Positions 45,601 through 54,533 of a stretch of 64,000 bases of DNA are shown in pieces. A program made the position numbers and the translations under genes. The first letter of the stretch is position 1. Each line of letters begins with the position of its first letter. The stretch is from Thalassotalea fonticola. GTDB taxonomy: Bacteria > Pseudomonadota > Gammaproteobacteria > Enterobacterales > Alteromonadaceae. The stretch is from contig NZ_CP136600.1 of NCBI RefSeq assembly GCF_032911225.1, forward strand, positions 1,178,001-1,242,000, written 5' to 3'. Below the pieces are notes generated by a model. That model was not told where the DNA came from. It worked only from the letters and a program-made list of their open reading frames with translations, and ran no database searches.

Positions 45601-45683
45601 AATGCATGGCTGTTTGCGCTTGCAAGTGTGCCAAGCATTATTGCGGCTTGAATACTGCGGGCAAGTTTGTTTATTTTAATCAC
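42615..45683 (-). CDS. TonB-dependent receptor of protease unit A
   Basis: A receptor of about 1022 residues. A GTG start at 45683 is preferred: AGGAA precedes it and the resulting N-terminus (IKINKLARSIQAAIMLG) aligns with its paralogue at 55094, which also starts with GTG. A signal peptide ends near HAFAED, then comes a TonB-box-like IEVVEVTGSRIKA, a plug with GASAIYGSDAVAGVMNIITK, and a barrel ending in ATYVF. Receptors of this oar-like subtype accompany secreted peptidases in Alteromonadales, and import of peptides released by the adjacent protease is the natural inference. It follows the protease by 92 nt. Extracellular loops are rich in Asp, Glu and Tyr. Confidence 0.9.
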   Translation of the reverse strand: MIKINKLARSIQAAIMLGTLASANSHAFAEDKSAQEVERSAVEQTTVEQTKSELNEDIEVVEVTGSRIKANVLEGVSPVTVITSDDMLKKGFATAYDALKDLTQNTGVTQGAEWGSQGGFTPNAQTVSLRGLGNNQVLVLINGRRVADYPAPYNGASNFVNLSSIPAAAISNIQILTSGASAIYGSDAVAGVMNIITKKDVDDTTFSAKLGTTTEGGGDEARFQLVTGTSGDDYTVTMAVEYQKQDPIFAEDRDFMDSVDDGPAGHNYLDRGIVIVDEMVKLGFYQDKDNVDEDWTEHHGADDKDHDESWTLYRDPTQQRCIDSGSGYEWTERIMNEGEDDEDNYGKYCGTDLSGTNSIRNERETVSVYISSEYELSDDIIAYADVMYAQQDAYLRGSFHYVNSPIIEYRANGDGNMKALQEISDDYAGSEYWDYRTEQRLFAEHELGFRNSRIEDTGLQINTGVKGILLDEFDWDINFSRSENSNDKYSSLLKEEQVYQMYLGSKGDYWNVDYYDGLGTHDLYEPITSAMKDALLGTQVTLADSYSNTVNGLITGPIFELPSGDMYFALTAEWNKQGYDINLDDRTLNNDGFGWFGVTGTEGGGDRERYAVGLELQLPILDTLSAQVAGRYDQYDDDTTDVGGRFSPQIGLEYRPLDELLVRANWGQSFRAPDMHRVFATEGGYYSSGADLSVCEDQFYENQRDDATGELPDDVEQFEPSEDCYPQSIKGNSSGSKTLKEEEGTNYGVGFVWDVTDDLNMSVDWYQIEIEQLVQGESIQGILELDYYCKVRDTENEDADNYYPFPVNERPDIVPGSQQCQENAEKINREEAGFAGEQVESVSTSHVNVAKQTTEGIDAKVAYHYESNIGDWYFNLAWTHTLDSTYQVDDESEEIHTRDLFFNKSARSVVNGSVTWADDDLSITLSGRRTGSIPIWNPPQEFGDEDSYFYEKYDRLDPYYTFNLTSSYAWNGSLKVSAQVINIFNPKPPGDDTHTSWPYYNAGQYGGASVGRSVSMEATYVF

Positions 45684-45775
45684 AATTAATTTCCTAATTA
45701 GCAAGCAGTCGATGGACAACATAAATATTTTGTCGCCACCTGACTCACTTGCATTAATTATTATTTTTCTAGGTA

Positions 45776-48700
45776 TTATTTTTTACGACGTAGTACTAAG
45801 CCTGATAAGAGCAGAGCAAACCAGATAAACCCGCTGCTGCCGCCTTTGTCATTATCAATACCTGTAACATAAACAGTAGTTAGTACCGGATTAGACTGAC
45901 GCTCACCATTACTGCCAATCAATTCAAACGTTATCGCTTCATCATGCTTAAATTCAGGCACAGTAAAACTTAACTGCGACTCATCGATACTAGCCACTAC
46001 TTCAGGGCCTTCGGTTTGTTGCCACTGATAGCTAATTTGTGGAGAATCAATAACCGCATCAACGACTATGGCGTCTAAACTAACCACTTCACCTGTCATA
46101 ACTAAGGTGTTTGATGCTTCGACCATAAAGAACGGTTTGCCCTGCACCATAGTTGGTTGTTTAGTACGAGCAATTTGTATTAGTTCACTATCATCAAGCA
46201 TGGACGTGACATAAGGGGTGATGTCGCTTTTACCTGAAACATTTTGATAGTTAAACACAATTACTACTTCACTAGCCGTAGAATTAGCCGAATGGGTATA
46301 GGTCCAAGTAAGTTGCTCACCATCTTGTTCAACGGTTAACGGCTCGGCGGACGTGGTCGCACCATCAATAACGCTATCGATAGTAATGGTTTCCAGCAAT
46401 GCACCCGGCTCAAGATCTAACGACATTTGATATTCTTTATCGTGAGTAGTGTTATTGGCCATAAAGCTGATTTTATAACTTGCCAGACTGTTAGCACTAT
46501 CATTCTCAATTAAAGATAAAGCAACATCATCAACACCGCGGGCAATATTGACGTTAACCATACCAATATTAATACCTAGCTCTTCTTTTGTACTAAGACC
46601 GATCATGCCGTAAAAGCGATCATCCTCTTGCATATCTTCCTGCCAATGGATATCAATTGGCACGATAGAGTTGGCATAATTTTCTTTTGGTGCGCTAACT
46701 TTTAATTCATCTTCGCCATGAACTTCCAAATCATCACTAACAACGGTCACCGCCAATTTAATATCGTCATAAGTTTGCTCCGCGACCGGATCGTAGTCTG
46801 GGTCTTCCAAGTGATTGAACTGGTTACCATAGTTGTGAACGAGCAACCAGAAATCACCATTTGGTGGGGACGGCACATCAAGTAATTCCAACGCAGCCAT
46901 AGTAGCTCGGTTAAGGACTTGCCCAGCTCTTATTTCAAAGGCACCGGCTTCGCCATCAAGGTTGGCATCATAGCCCAGATATAGATCTATATCAGGTGAT
47001 GTGGTTTCCAACACCTCGATAATTAACCGATCTGAACGGGCCGGAATACTTACGGGAACAACGAACACCGAGTCTTTGTCATCTTCGTAATAATACGGGC
47101 TCATTGACCGTTTAATGCTAGTACTGTATAGCTTAGCTTTCGATAACGGTGACACTGTCGTGGTAAAATCATCACTACCAACAGTAGAAACACCTGCTAA
47201 TGGCGCACTACCTTCATTACGATGGGCAACAATGTTAATTTCTTTCGGCGCTTTACCCGCTTTAAACTGCACAGTTACCGGTAAAGAAACACTAGGGATT
47301 GATTCATCGGTTGCGGTTAAATGCACGCGACCATCGGACCAATTTGTGTCTAACTCGTGATTGACAGTAGCGGTAACGATAATACTGAAATTTTCACCCG
47401 CCTTAACCGTGAATGGGCCATTGTCTTTATTACTGGTTAATACCATGCCTTTGGTGGTGTAACTATAAGATACATTCCAGGTTGCATCTTTGGTTGCAGT
47501 AAAGGTTCGTGACCAGCTACAACTACCTTGACACTCGCCCTTTGATAAGCTGGCCAAATTCATTCGTTCTGGCTTACCGTGCCAGCCATCGGGTAATTCT
47601 TTCACCAAATCGCGAATACTTTCGATCGGCTCTTCGGCCTCTCCTGCAATAGCTGGCAAGCGAATAAACACGACATCACCATAAGGATCAGCTTGCATAT
47701 AGCCGTCATAGGTCTCAGTCATAACTAACGCGGAGTTAACCGCTCTGCCGACATTAGCAAGACCTGCGCCAGTGGAATGGATTTCAGCCGGTATAAACGT
47801 TTGTTTTTTCTTTACAATTGGGCCGTTAAATTTGAGCTCGGTGCCGGCAGTTAGCATCAGCGCCGATTGCACCTGGGAAGGTGTCCACTCAGGCTTTAAA
47901 CCTTTCATCAGTGCCAGCATTCCGGCAATATGCGGGGATGCCATCGAAGTACCGGTTTGATATACGGCATCAGTTCGAGAAATTTGGCTCGGGTGTTTAT
48001 CGTACTCTTGCATGCCATAGCCAAGACCTGACGCTAACACACTCACGCCAGGCGCAGCGATTTGCGGCACCAAATAATCACTACTAAAAACGTCCGGGCC
48101 TTGTGATGAGAACACCCCGACAACAGCGGAAAAATCCTCTTCTGGCGCTAACGATGTACTGCTGATAAGCGTTGAAGCACTGATCGCCACTTGATGGTCT
48201 TCGCCTGCGGCCAACCAATCGAGTAACAATTCACCAGTTTTTTCTTCCAGCTGAATCGATGGAACGCTGTGCCAGTCGGCAACGAGATTATCAGGTGTTT
48301 CGTCGGTATTAATAAGGATCATACCAGCGCCGCCTGCAGCTTTTACCGCAAAACTTTTTGAAACCCGGCTCATGCCGCGGCCATTAACGCTACCACCACG
48401 ATTACAAATAATCACTTTACCTGCAACTTTGTCAGGATCTAACGAGCCTAAGCCACAAGCCCCTTCGATGCCAAATTTTTCTACGGCATCACGATGACTA
48501 TGTTCATGGGTATGGGTATACCGGCCACGATTTTGCTGCATTTCCCAGTGATACCATCGGTGCTGTGGATCGTCCTCATCATAAATATTTTCATGTTGAT
48601 CCTGCCAAGTGAAGCCGGCATCATTAATATGGGTATGTTCATGTTCATGGGTGATATCCTGACGATACTCAACATCGCCGGCATAGACCACGTCTGTTGC

Positions 48701-50179
48701 AGTTAAACCCTGGGTCGCACCAGCGCCGACAAGTGTCTGACTTTCTAAATCAAACATGGTATCGCCGCCCGATAAGGTTAACACTTTTTCATCGAACGCG
48801 CGGTCATGACTTGTTGCCGCTACCGACAGCAGCCAAGGGGCATTGCCTGGCGTTCGCATCGAGCCGCGGCCACTCATACCTGAATTACCGGCTGAAACCG
48901 CAACATGAATACCCGCCTCTCGTGCTCTTAAAAATGCCAGTGAGGTATGGTCATACCAAGGTATTGAGGGGGCCTTACCAATAGAGTAATTAAGTACATC
49001 GACATCATTATTAATCGCGTGCTCAATCGCTTCAATGGCTTCTTTCTCGTTACAACTTCCGTGCTTGCCACACACCTGATAAGAGATAATGTTGGCATGC
49101 GGGGCAACACCGCTGATTTGCTCATAGATAAAGTCTTGTGGAAATAACGCTTCCAGCGACGTACCCATTTCCGTCTCGGTTTTAATGTTTCTGACCACAT
49201 TACCAGCAATCGTCGATGCTACGTGTGAACCGTGACCATAGGTATCCTGGCCAGTAGCACTACGATTATCTTGTAAGGATCGGTTAACGAGATCGCGGCC
49301 AAATACACCGACGCCGACAACGCCGACTAATTTGTCATTACACCAGCCTGGTTTGGCGATACAATCACCAAAATAAACGCCGTCGCCGTATGGGTTAGTA
49401 TGATCATAATCTATAATGCCATCGCCATCTTCATCGACTTTATCGGCAAATGAGGGGTTAAAGTCCGGTAAATTATCCAGATCATTAATGTCTTCTACCG
49501 GCTGTAGAAATGAGGCGATGCCAGAATCAATCACCCCGACCACTATACCTTCGCCTTTAAAGCCGTCAAACGCCGAGCTGCCCGCCCAAATTTGCTCGGC
49601 ACCGGAAAACTTCGGACCGCGGTCAGTAGTTAATTGCATTGTCTCAAATTTGTTGACCGCAATAACCCCTGGCATTTGCGCGATAATTCGTGCTTCACTG
49701 GCACTAATTTTTGCTGAAAAACCATTAAGTACGGTGTCATAGTGAGTGTCGACGGCAACGTCGCGTTTTAAGCGTAAATCAATATAGAGTTGTTGTTCAC
49801 TCTGTTTGCCGGCCAAATAATGCTTATAACGTTTCGACGCTAAACTTTTAGTGTTTAACTTGCCTTTTTCAGTCGAGTTGGCCTGCTTACTGGCCAGTAT
49901 ATTTGTCGCTGGTAGATCATTTACCTGCCCCGCATAAGTGGCCAGCGGCTCATCCGCCAATACCACTAAATAATCACTGGTAGCAGTGCGCTGCTTTTCG
50001 TTAAAACGATTATTAAAAATATAATAACCCGCTTTATTATCAACACTGCGTAGCATGCTTGCTTCGCCATCATCTGACGTATACGCAATTTCATGCTGAG
50101 CAAACGCCAATGCGCTAAATTGCTGGCTAGCCAATAAAATTGGCAATGCCGATAATATGGTAGTTAGTTTAAATTTCAC
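45776..50179 (-). CDS. subtilase (S8) with PA domain and His-rich insert, protease A
   Basis: A 1467-residue secreted serine protease, GTG start. The signal peptide ends near ALAFA, followed by an I9-type inhibitor prodomain (about 65-180). The S8 catalytic set is complete: Asp218 (GVIDSG), His316 (GHGSHVA), oxyanion Asn432 (SAGNSG), Ser745 (GTSMASPH). A calcium-like loop DEDGDGIIDYDH lies at about 249-260. A protease-associated domain (about 575-670) is inserted before the Ser, and just ahead of it is a His-rich insert (about 508-563) absent from protease B. C-terminal beta domains lead to GGSSGFIWFALLLSGLVLRRKK-like tail features: Gly-Gly, hydrophobic helix and basic end, the GlyGly-CTERM form. 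It is 44 nt after the pseudoprotease gene. Extracellular proteolysis is expected. Confidence 0.92.
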   Translation of the reverse strand: MKFKLTTILSALPILLASQQFSALAFAQHEIAYTSDDGEASMLRSVDNKAGYYIFNNRFNEKQRTATSDYLVVLADEPLATYAGQVNDLPATNILASKQANSTEKGKLNTKSLASKRYKHYLAGKQSEQQLYIDLRLKRDVAVDTHYDTVLNGFSAKISASEARIIAQMPGVIAVNKFETMQLTTDRGPKFSGAEQIWAGSSAFDGFKGEGIVVGVIDSGIASFLQPVEDINDLDNLPDFNPSFADKVDEDGDGIIDYDHTNPYGDGVYFGDCIAKPGWCNDKLVGVVGVGVFGRDLVNRSLQDNRSATGQDTYGHGSHVASTIAGNVVRNIKTETEMGTSLEALFPQDFIYEQISGVAPHANIISYQVCGKHGSCNEKEAIEAIEHAINNDVDVLNYSIGKAPSIPWYDHTSLAFLRAREAGIHVAVSAGNSGMSGRGSMRTPGNAPWLLSVAATSHDRAFDEKVLTLSGGDTMFDLESQTLVGAGATQGLTATDVVYAGDVEYRQDITHEHEHTHINDAGFTWQDQHENIYDEDDPQHRWYHWEMQQNRGRYTHTHEHSHRDAVEKFGIEGACGLGSLDPDKVAGKVIICNRGGSVNGRGMSRVSKSFAVKAAGGAGMILINTDETPDNLVADWHSVPSIQLEEKTGELLLDWLAAGEDHQVAISASTLISSTSLAPEEDFSAVVGVFSSQGPDVFSSDYLVPQIAAPGVSVLASGLGYGMQEYDKHPSQISRTDAVYQTGTSMASPHIAGMLALMKGLKPEWTPSQVQSALMLTAGTELKFNGPIVKKKQTFIPAEIHSTGAGLANVGRAVNSALVMTETYDGYMQADPYGDVVFIRLPAIAGEAEEPIESIRDLVKELPDGWHGKPERMNLASLSKGECQGSCSWSRTFTATKDATWNVSYSYTTKGMVLTSNKDNGPFTVKAGENFSIIVTATVNHELDTNWSDGRVHLTATDESIPSVSLPVTVQFKAGKAPKEINIVAHRNEGSAPLAGVSTVGSDDFTTTVSPLSKAKLYSTSIKRSMSPYYYEDDKDSVFVVPVSIPARSDRLIIEVLETTSPDIDLYLGYDANLDGEAGAFEIRAGQVLNRATMAALELLDVPSPPNGDFWLLVHNYGNQFNHLEDPDYDPVAEQTYDDIKLAVTVVSDDLEVHGEDELKVSAPKENYANSIVPIDIHWQEDMQEDDRFYGMIGLSTKEELGINIGMVNVNIARGVDDVALSLIENDSANSLASYKISFMANNTTHDKEYQMSLDLEPGALLETITIDSVIDGATTSAEPLTVEQDGEQLTWTYTHSANSTASEVVIVFNYQNVSGKSDITPYVTSMLDDSELIQIARTKQPTMVQGKPFFMVEASNTLVMTGEVVSLDAIVVDAVIDSPQISYQWQQTEGPEVVASIDESQLSFTVPEFKHDEAITFELIGSNGERQSNPVLTTVYVTGIDNDKGGSSGFIWFALLLSGLVLRRKK
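48491..48658 (-). other. His-rich insert coding segment in protease A
   Basis: Encodes residues of about 508-563, including HEHEHTH and THTHEHSH and further isolated His: 11 His in about 52 residues, with several Asp and Glu. Protease B passes directly from DVVYAVDVEY to the PA-domain Cys region with no such insert. A divalent-metal-binding function is inferred. Confidence 0.7.
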
Positions 50180-50223
50180 GATAGATTCCCTTTAAGGAAG
50201 CAGCAATTGCTCCCTTTAAATAA
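50180..50223 (-). other. 44-nt pseudoprotease/protease spacer, unit A
   Basis: On the transcript it contains AGCAATTGCT flanked by AAGG and CCTT, so it can fold into an imperfect hairpin, and then AAAGGGA as the likely ribosome site for the GTG start. The matching spacer of unit B is also 44 nt. Confidence 0.5.
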
Positions 50224-53200
50224 TTAACAGTAACGACGACGCACTAGCATCAATAACATACAAAGGCTGATAAACATCGAGCCTGCCGATGGCTCTGCAT
50301 CAGTCGTCTGCGCATCTTCATTGGCACTGGTTATTTCGAAATTGATTTTGGCTTTTAGTCTATTAGCACCATCGGTGACGTTAACGGTGGCGCTATAGTC
50401 CCCTTTACTTACCGGGCTGCCGCCAAGGATGCCGGCTTTGTCTAAAGTTAAACCGAGCGGTAAATCAGTGGCGGTAAAAATCAAGCCCTGGTTATCGGCG
50501 TCGATAAAATATTTAGCTAGATCGATTGCCGCCAGCTCCTGCTGCTGTTTAGCCTTGATATGTTCAATATTTGCCACTTGCAGCGGCGCATTATCGTTGA
50601 CATTGGCAACCCCTATGGTGATTGGCAGTTGTTTACCCCACACTTTGCCCCAATTAGCGGCAACCATAAGTTGGTAAGTCTTATTTTGTTCATAATCGAG
50701 CATGCTGCTATCTCGAACCGCTAACACCCCATCTTCAGATAACTGGAAAGGCGCGCCCTGGCCACCATCGATTAACAAGATACGTTGATTATTTAATTGT
50801 GTGATTTGCTCTTCAGCCATTTGCACGCGGCCGATGATTTGACCATTTTGTGCATTTTCTGGCACGCTGAAACTTTGCCCTGGCTTAATGGCTTGCACAT
50901 CCCCACTACCATCAGCGACGGCGAAATAAGAAAGGGTTGGATTAAATACTACAGCGCCTGGTAAGCATCGATCATCTCTGAATAGGGATGCACAGCGATT
51001 ATCAAGATAAAACGACACGCTGACTTTGCCCTGTGGTGGTACAGTCAAATGACTTTTCCACTCTACCGGTTCATCGTCAACCATGTTGGCAATTTTAATG
51101 GCACTGCCGGTGTGTAAAGAATAAGCCGCATCTATCGACAGTTCAGGTTCATTAAGCAGGTTGTTAAAATCTATATCGCGACGAAACGCACTTTCATCGA
51201 TGCCATCAATATCAGAAATACCGTCTGCTAAGCACGATGCTAGGGTATTGTTTGCCGGAAAATCACAAATGACACTGCCGTTAAATTCAATCGCCTCTGG
51301 CACACTAAAGGTTAGAGTTTTATTAAAACGTGGATGAGATAATGAACACTTTTTAAGGCCCTGTACAGCATCATCGCAACTGTAATCATAGGTGCTAAGT
51401 TCAAATTTCTCTTTTTCGTTCAGGTCAAAATAGCCATCATAAAAATAGCTAAACAACGACATGGTTAATGGCGAAGTAAACACCCGAATACAGTTACCGG
51501 CATTGTCTTTGTTGTAACCGTCGTCACAACTATCATCAACTGGCTGCGCTTCTTCATTTTCATCGGCAATAACCACGTCGATCATATCGCCATTCAAGAA
51601 AAAGTTATGCATCATGATCGGATCATCAACGCCTGGCAGTGATTGCCTGTCGCTGACAAACTGCATGGCAATCGGCTCTTCAAAGGTGGTATGATTGATT
51701 TCATCATGATACATTTTGTCGGTACAAATATTGATGATAAGCGAGTCGCCGCCGGGACTAACCACTAATGGTAAGCCGGTATTTTTAACTCTGGCGCGCG
51801 GGTCAAATACATTAAACTCCATGGAAAGATCAACGTAGTTGCTGGTAAAACTATTATCTTCAGCAAGATCAACCGATAGAGTTGTCAGCTTACCTCTTTC
51901 ACGTTTTACCGCATCTAGCATAAAATTACTGCCATCGGCTAAGGCGACATTGATTTGATTGTGTAAATTTATATTAAGCAGTCGTGACCCCATACGATCG
52001 GGGTGATTACTCATTGGAATTTCAAACGATTCAAATAATCTGACCGCCAGGCTCAGCTTTCTGCCGGACTCACATTGCTGCTCAGGGTACAGGCCACCGG
52101 CAAGGGATTTAATATAATGTCCGTGATTACCTAAACCTTGCTCCGGTTTTTGCGTGGCATTATAGAATAATGGCATAGCATATAAGTCTTGCTCAATATT
52201 AGATGTATTGGTAATTTCCGCTTGATAATGAGCAAAGCGAATATCGTACTTGGCGCTATCTTGCCAATCTGCACTATGGGGTAATTCTGGAAATTCTTCA
52301 CCTTTGTCCAAATAGTATTGCTCATTATGAATAGGGGTGAAATCATTAGTCTCGGCATCAGCGACAAACGGCGACGAGCGCTGCGGTATCACTAACCAGG
52401 GCATATGAATACTGGCGCCTGGATTACGCTCATGGTTGAGTTTAATAAAACCATTAATGGCCAGTTGTTCCCAGTTTTCTAGGGTAAAATCACCGCCTTT
52501 TCTAATTGGCGTTACCGGTAATTTATCGGCATCAACATTAAACGATACAGTAACGGCTTTTACTTCATTTGGCGCCAGTACAATATGCTCAGGCATAACA
52601 ACATCGATGGCCTGATTGCTTAAACGTTCGCCATTGATAATGATTTCAGCGTCATAGCTTTGGCTTTCTTCGGTTAGGTTTTTAATGATAATGTTACGGG
52701 TAAATCCGGCTTTATCAAAAACTGGCTGGTTACCTAAATGAATACTTGGCAGTAAAGTACTTTCTTCCATCATCAGCGCATAAGATTTATTTGCGGCCAG
52801 AGGATTAATTGAACCACCACCAATTTGCGCGACGCCCCAATGCTGTTCAATATCAAGAATACCAGTATTGACAATAAGCGCTTTTACTTCTTCATTGGAC
52901 AAATCAGGATGCGATTCCATGATACTGGCGGCAGTGCCGGCAACTTTTGCCGCGATCAAATATTCGTTCGCCTCCATTTCCTTAAATATCGCGCCGCCAG
53001 CGGCTGCCGCGCCTTTGACATTGCGATTTAATGCCAAAATATCCGGTTTCAGTATTGACTCACCACGGGTAGGGCCAAATGGACTATTGCCGGCAACTCG
53101 GTATGCGCCATCTTTATGTTCAGAGTAGCCAACCGTTAGCGCTTCTTGCACCGCGCCGCGATAACTCATTGAGTAATAGTTATGAAACTTATAATAATCA

Positions 53201-54255
53201 TCATTTCCTGCAGGTACGACGACTAAAGAGCCGGTGGCCGCGGCAGCGCGAATTAACGCGGTTTGCACAGTAAAGTGATTGCCGCCGGTTTCCTGCTCGC
53301 GATAATAGGAACTGACACTGTTGGCATAATTAATCAGTAAAATATCAGCGCTGTCCGACATATCACCGTCTTGATTCGGGTCCATTGCCATTTCAAGTGC
53401 CAGCGCAAATGTGCGGCGACCCTCGTACCTGACATATTGATTGAACGTTATGCCACTGGTTTTATAGGCCAGTATTTTTGCGTCACCTGCCGATTGCCTG
53501 ATCAATGACGCCGCCATGGTACCAATGCCGCCCTTATATTGTTGCAATGAGTTATATGGCGACTGAAAATCTGCAGGATATTCTAGCGGATTATAATCGT
53601 AGGCACCTTTCTCGGAAGCAAAGTCGAAACCACCAATCACTACATTATTAGGGAATCCGCCCCAATAGTTAGTCAAATTGGCATAGCCCTTATTATAAGC
53701 GGCAAATGTACCCTCACCGCCTAAAGTTGCATGGGTATAATCGACACCAGAGCCGATCAGTGCAACCACGGTGTGGCCACCATCATCATTTACTTGCAGT
53801 TTTGCGTACGGGCTTTCCTCCTGATCGATAAACTCAGCATCACTTTCATCAATGGCATTAACACTCGACACTAAAGAGTTTTGCATAAGCTGCGTTGCGG
53901 CAACCCCTGTCATTTTGACATACATCATATTGCCAACAACACGAAAACGAGTGCCAACCACAGCATGTTGATCTAAGGTTAAAATCTCATCGATAACACT
54001 TTCTTGGCTGGCATTGATTTGTAAGCTGGCCTGTTCGCGTGAAATATTTTGATCTTCCATCGCTTGTACAAGCGCACCTGCACTAGACAAAGTAACTAGA
54101 TAGGTTTTAATACTTGTTGTTGGTTGTTCATAGATAGAGATAGTGTCGGAATCGCTTTGCAATTCTGACGTAGTATTTGACATGCTTATGGCATATGAAC
54201 TTGCTGTAACCAAGCTAGTTACACAAAATGCCAGTGTTGATTTTTTAAAAATCAT
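50224..54255 (-). CDS. catalytically dead subtilase homologue (pseudoprotease A)
   Basis: A 1343-residue exported protein with a subtilisin-like domain in which every catalytic residue is replaced. LIGSGVDYTH has Gly168 for Asp, GGIGTMAAS has Ile244 for His and VAGTAASIM has Ala442 for Ser. The oxyanion Asn351 (PAGNDD) and flanking signature GPTRGESILKPDILA remain. The signal peptide is at about 1-22 and a prodomain-like segment at about 50-140. After the S8-like domain come beta-rich regions with paired Cys, a cadherin-like motif NVNDNAP near 1235-1245, a He-PIG/Ig-like domain, and a tail with hydrophobic helix plus RRRYC. The frame is intact with AAGGAG before the ATG, so it is not a decaying gene. 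It is likely a binding, scaffold or inhibitor partner of protease A; that is inference. Confidence 0.88.
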   Translation of the reverse strand: MIFKKSTLAFCVTSLVTASSYAISMSNTTSELQSDSDTISIYEQPTTSIKTYLVTLSSAGALVQAMEDQNISREQASLQINASQESVIDEILTLDQHAVVGTRFRVVGNMMYVKMTGVAATQLMQNSLVSSVNAIDESDAEFIDQEESPYAKLQVNDDGGHTVVALIGSGVDYTHATLGGEGTFAAYNKGYANLTNYWGGFPNNVVIGGFDFASEKGAYDYNPLEYPADFQSPYNSLQQYKGGIGTMAASLIRQSAGDAKILAYKTSGITFNQYVRYEGRRTFALALEMAMDPNQDGDMSDSADILLINYANSVSSYYREQETGGNHFTVQTALIRAAAATGSLVVVPAGNDDYYKFHNYYSMSYRGAVQEALTVGYSEHKDGAYRVAGNSPFGPTRGESILKPDILALNRNVKGAAAAGGAIFKEMEANEYLIAAKVAGTAASIMESHPDLSNEEVKALIVNTGILDIEQHWGVAQIGGGSINPLAANKSYALMMEESTLLPSIHLGNQPVFDKAGFTRNIIIKNLTEESQSYDAEIIINGERLSNQAIDVVMPEHIVLAPNEVKAVTVSFNVDADKLPVTPIRKGGDFTLENWEQLAINGFIKLNHERNPGASIHMPWLVIPQRSSPFVADAETNDFTPIHNEQYYLDKGEEFPELPHSADWQDSAKYDIRFAHYQAEITNTSNIEQDLYAMPLFYNATQKPEQGLGNHGHYIKSLAGGLYPEQQCESGRKLSLAVRLFESFEIPMSNHPDRMGSRLLNINLHNQINVALADGSNFMLDAVKRERGKLTTLSVDLAEDNSFTSNYVDLSMEFNVFDPRARVKNTGLPLVVSPGGDSLIINICTDKMYHDEINHTTFEEPIAMQFVSDRQSLPGVDDPIMMHNFFLNGDMIDVVIADENEEAQPVDDSCDDGYNKDNAGNCIRVFTSPLTMSLFSYFYDGYFDLNEKEKFELSTYDYSCDDAVQGLKKCSLSHPRFNKTLTFSVPEAIEFNGSVICDFPANNTLASCLADGISDIDGIDESAFRRDIDFNNLLNEPELSIDAAYSLHTGSAIKIANMVDDEPVEWKSHLTVPPQGKVSVSFYLDNRCASLFRDDRCLPGAVVFNPTLSYFAVADGSGDVQAIKPGQSFSVPENAQNGQIIGRVQMAEEQITQLNNQRILLIDGGQGAPFQLSEDGVLAVRDSSMLDYEQNKTYQLMVAANWGKVWGKQLPITIGVANVNDNAPLQVANIEHIKAKQQQELAAIDLAKYFIDADNQGLIFTATDLPLGLTLDKAGILGGSPVSKGDYSATVNVTDGANRLKAKINFEITSANEDAQTTDAEPSAGSMFISLCMLLMLVRRRYC

Positions 54256-54478
54256 ACACTAATACTCCTTGCTAATTTATTATGCGGTTATAGTTATTTT
54301 TGGCATAAAGAGAGATTGAGCGGGACAAAATACAAGAGGAGTATTGGTTACGCAATCAACTGATATCTGCGATTCGTTGATTAGTGATTGAATTATCATT
54401 CATTTATTATCAATACCAAAAACGATACATTTAACTCTTAAATAACAAAGACTTAAAAAGTTTAAAATAATTAAAATA

Positions 54479-54494
54479 TCACCCTGAAGGGTGA
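54479..54494. promoter_or_regulatory. regulon palindrome, perfect (upstream of pseudoprotease A)
   Basis: TCACCC-TGAA-GGGTGA, 224 nt upstream of the pseudoprotease start at 54255. It is the only copy outside the catabolic island and its AraC outlier in this window. The right flank ATACTTTTCAAAAAA resembles the copy at 20903 (ATACTGTTAAA). Confidence 0.65.
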
Positions 54495-54533
54495 ATACTT
54501 TTCAAAAAATTTAGGAGGAATGGGCTAATACTC

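Noticed and set aside
48481..48660. Short CAT/GTT-rich repetition in protease A as a DNA tandem repeat or assembly artefact
   Set aside because: It stays in frame, the His codons are interspersed with varied residues, and the flanks align with protease B on both sides, so it reads as a protein insert.
50224..54255. Pseudoprotease A as a decaying pseudogene
   Set aside because: The frame is open over 1343 codons with signal peptide, ribosome site and C-terminal sorting tail, and a homologous partner exists in unit B.
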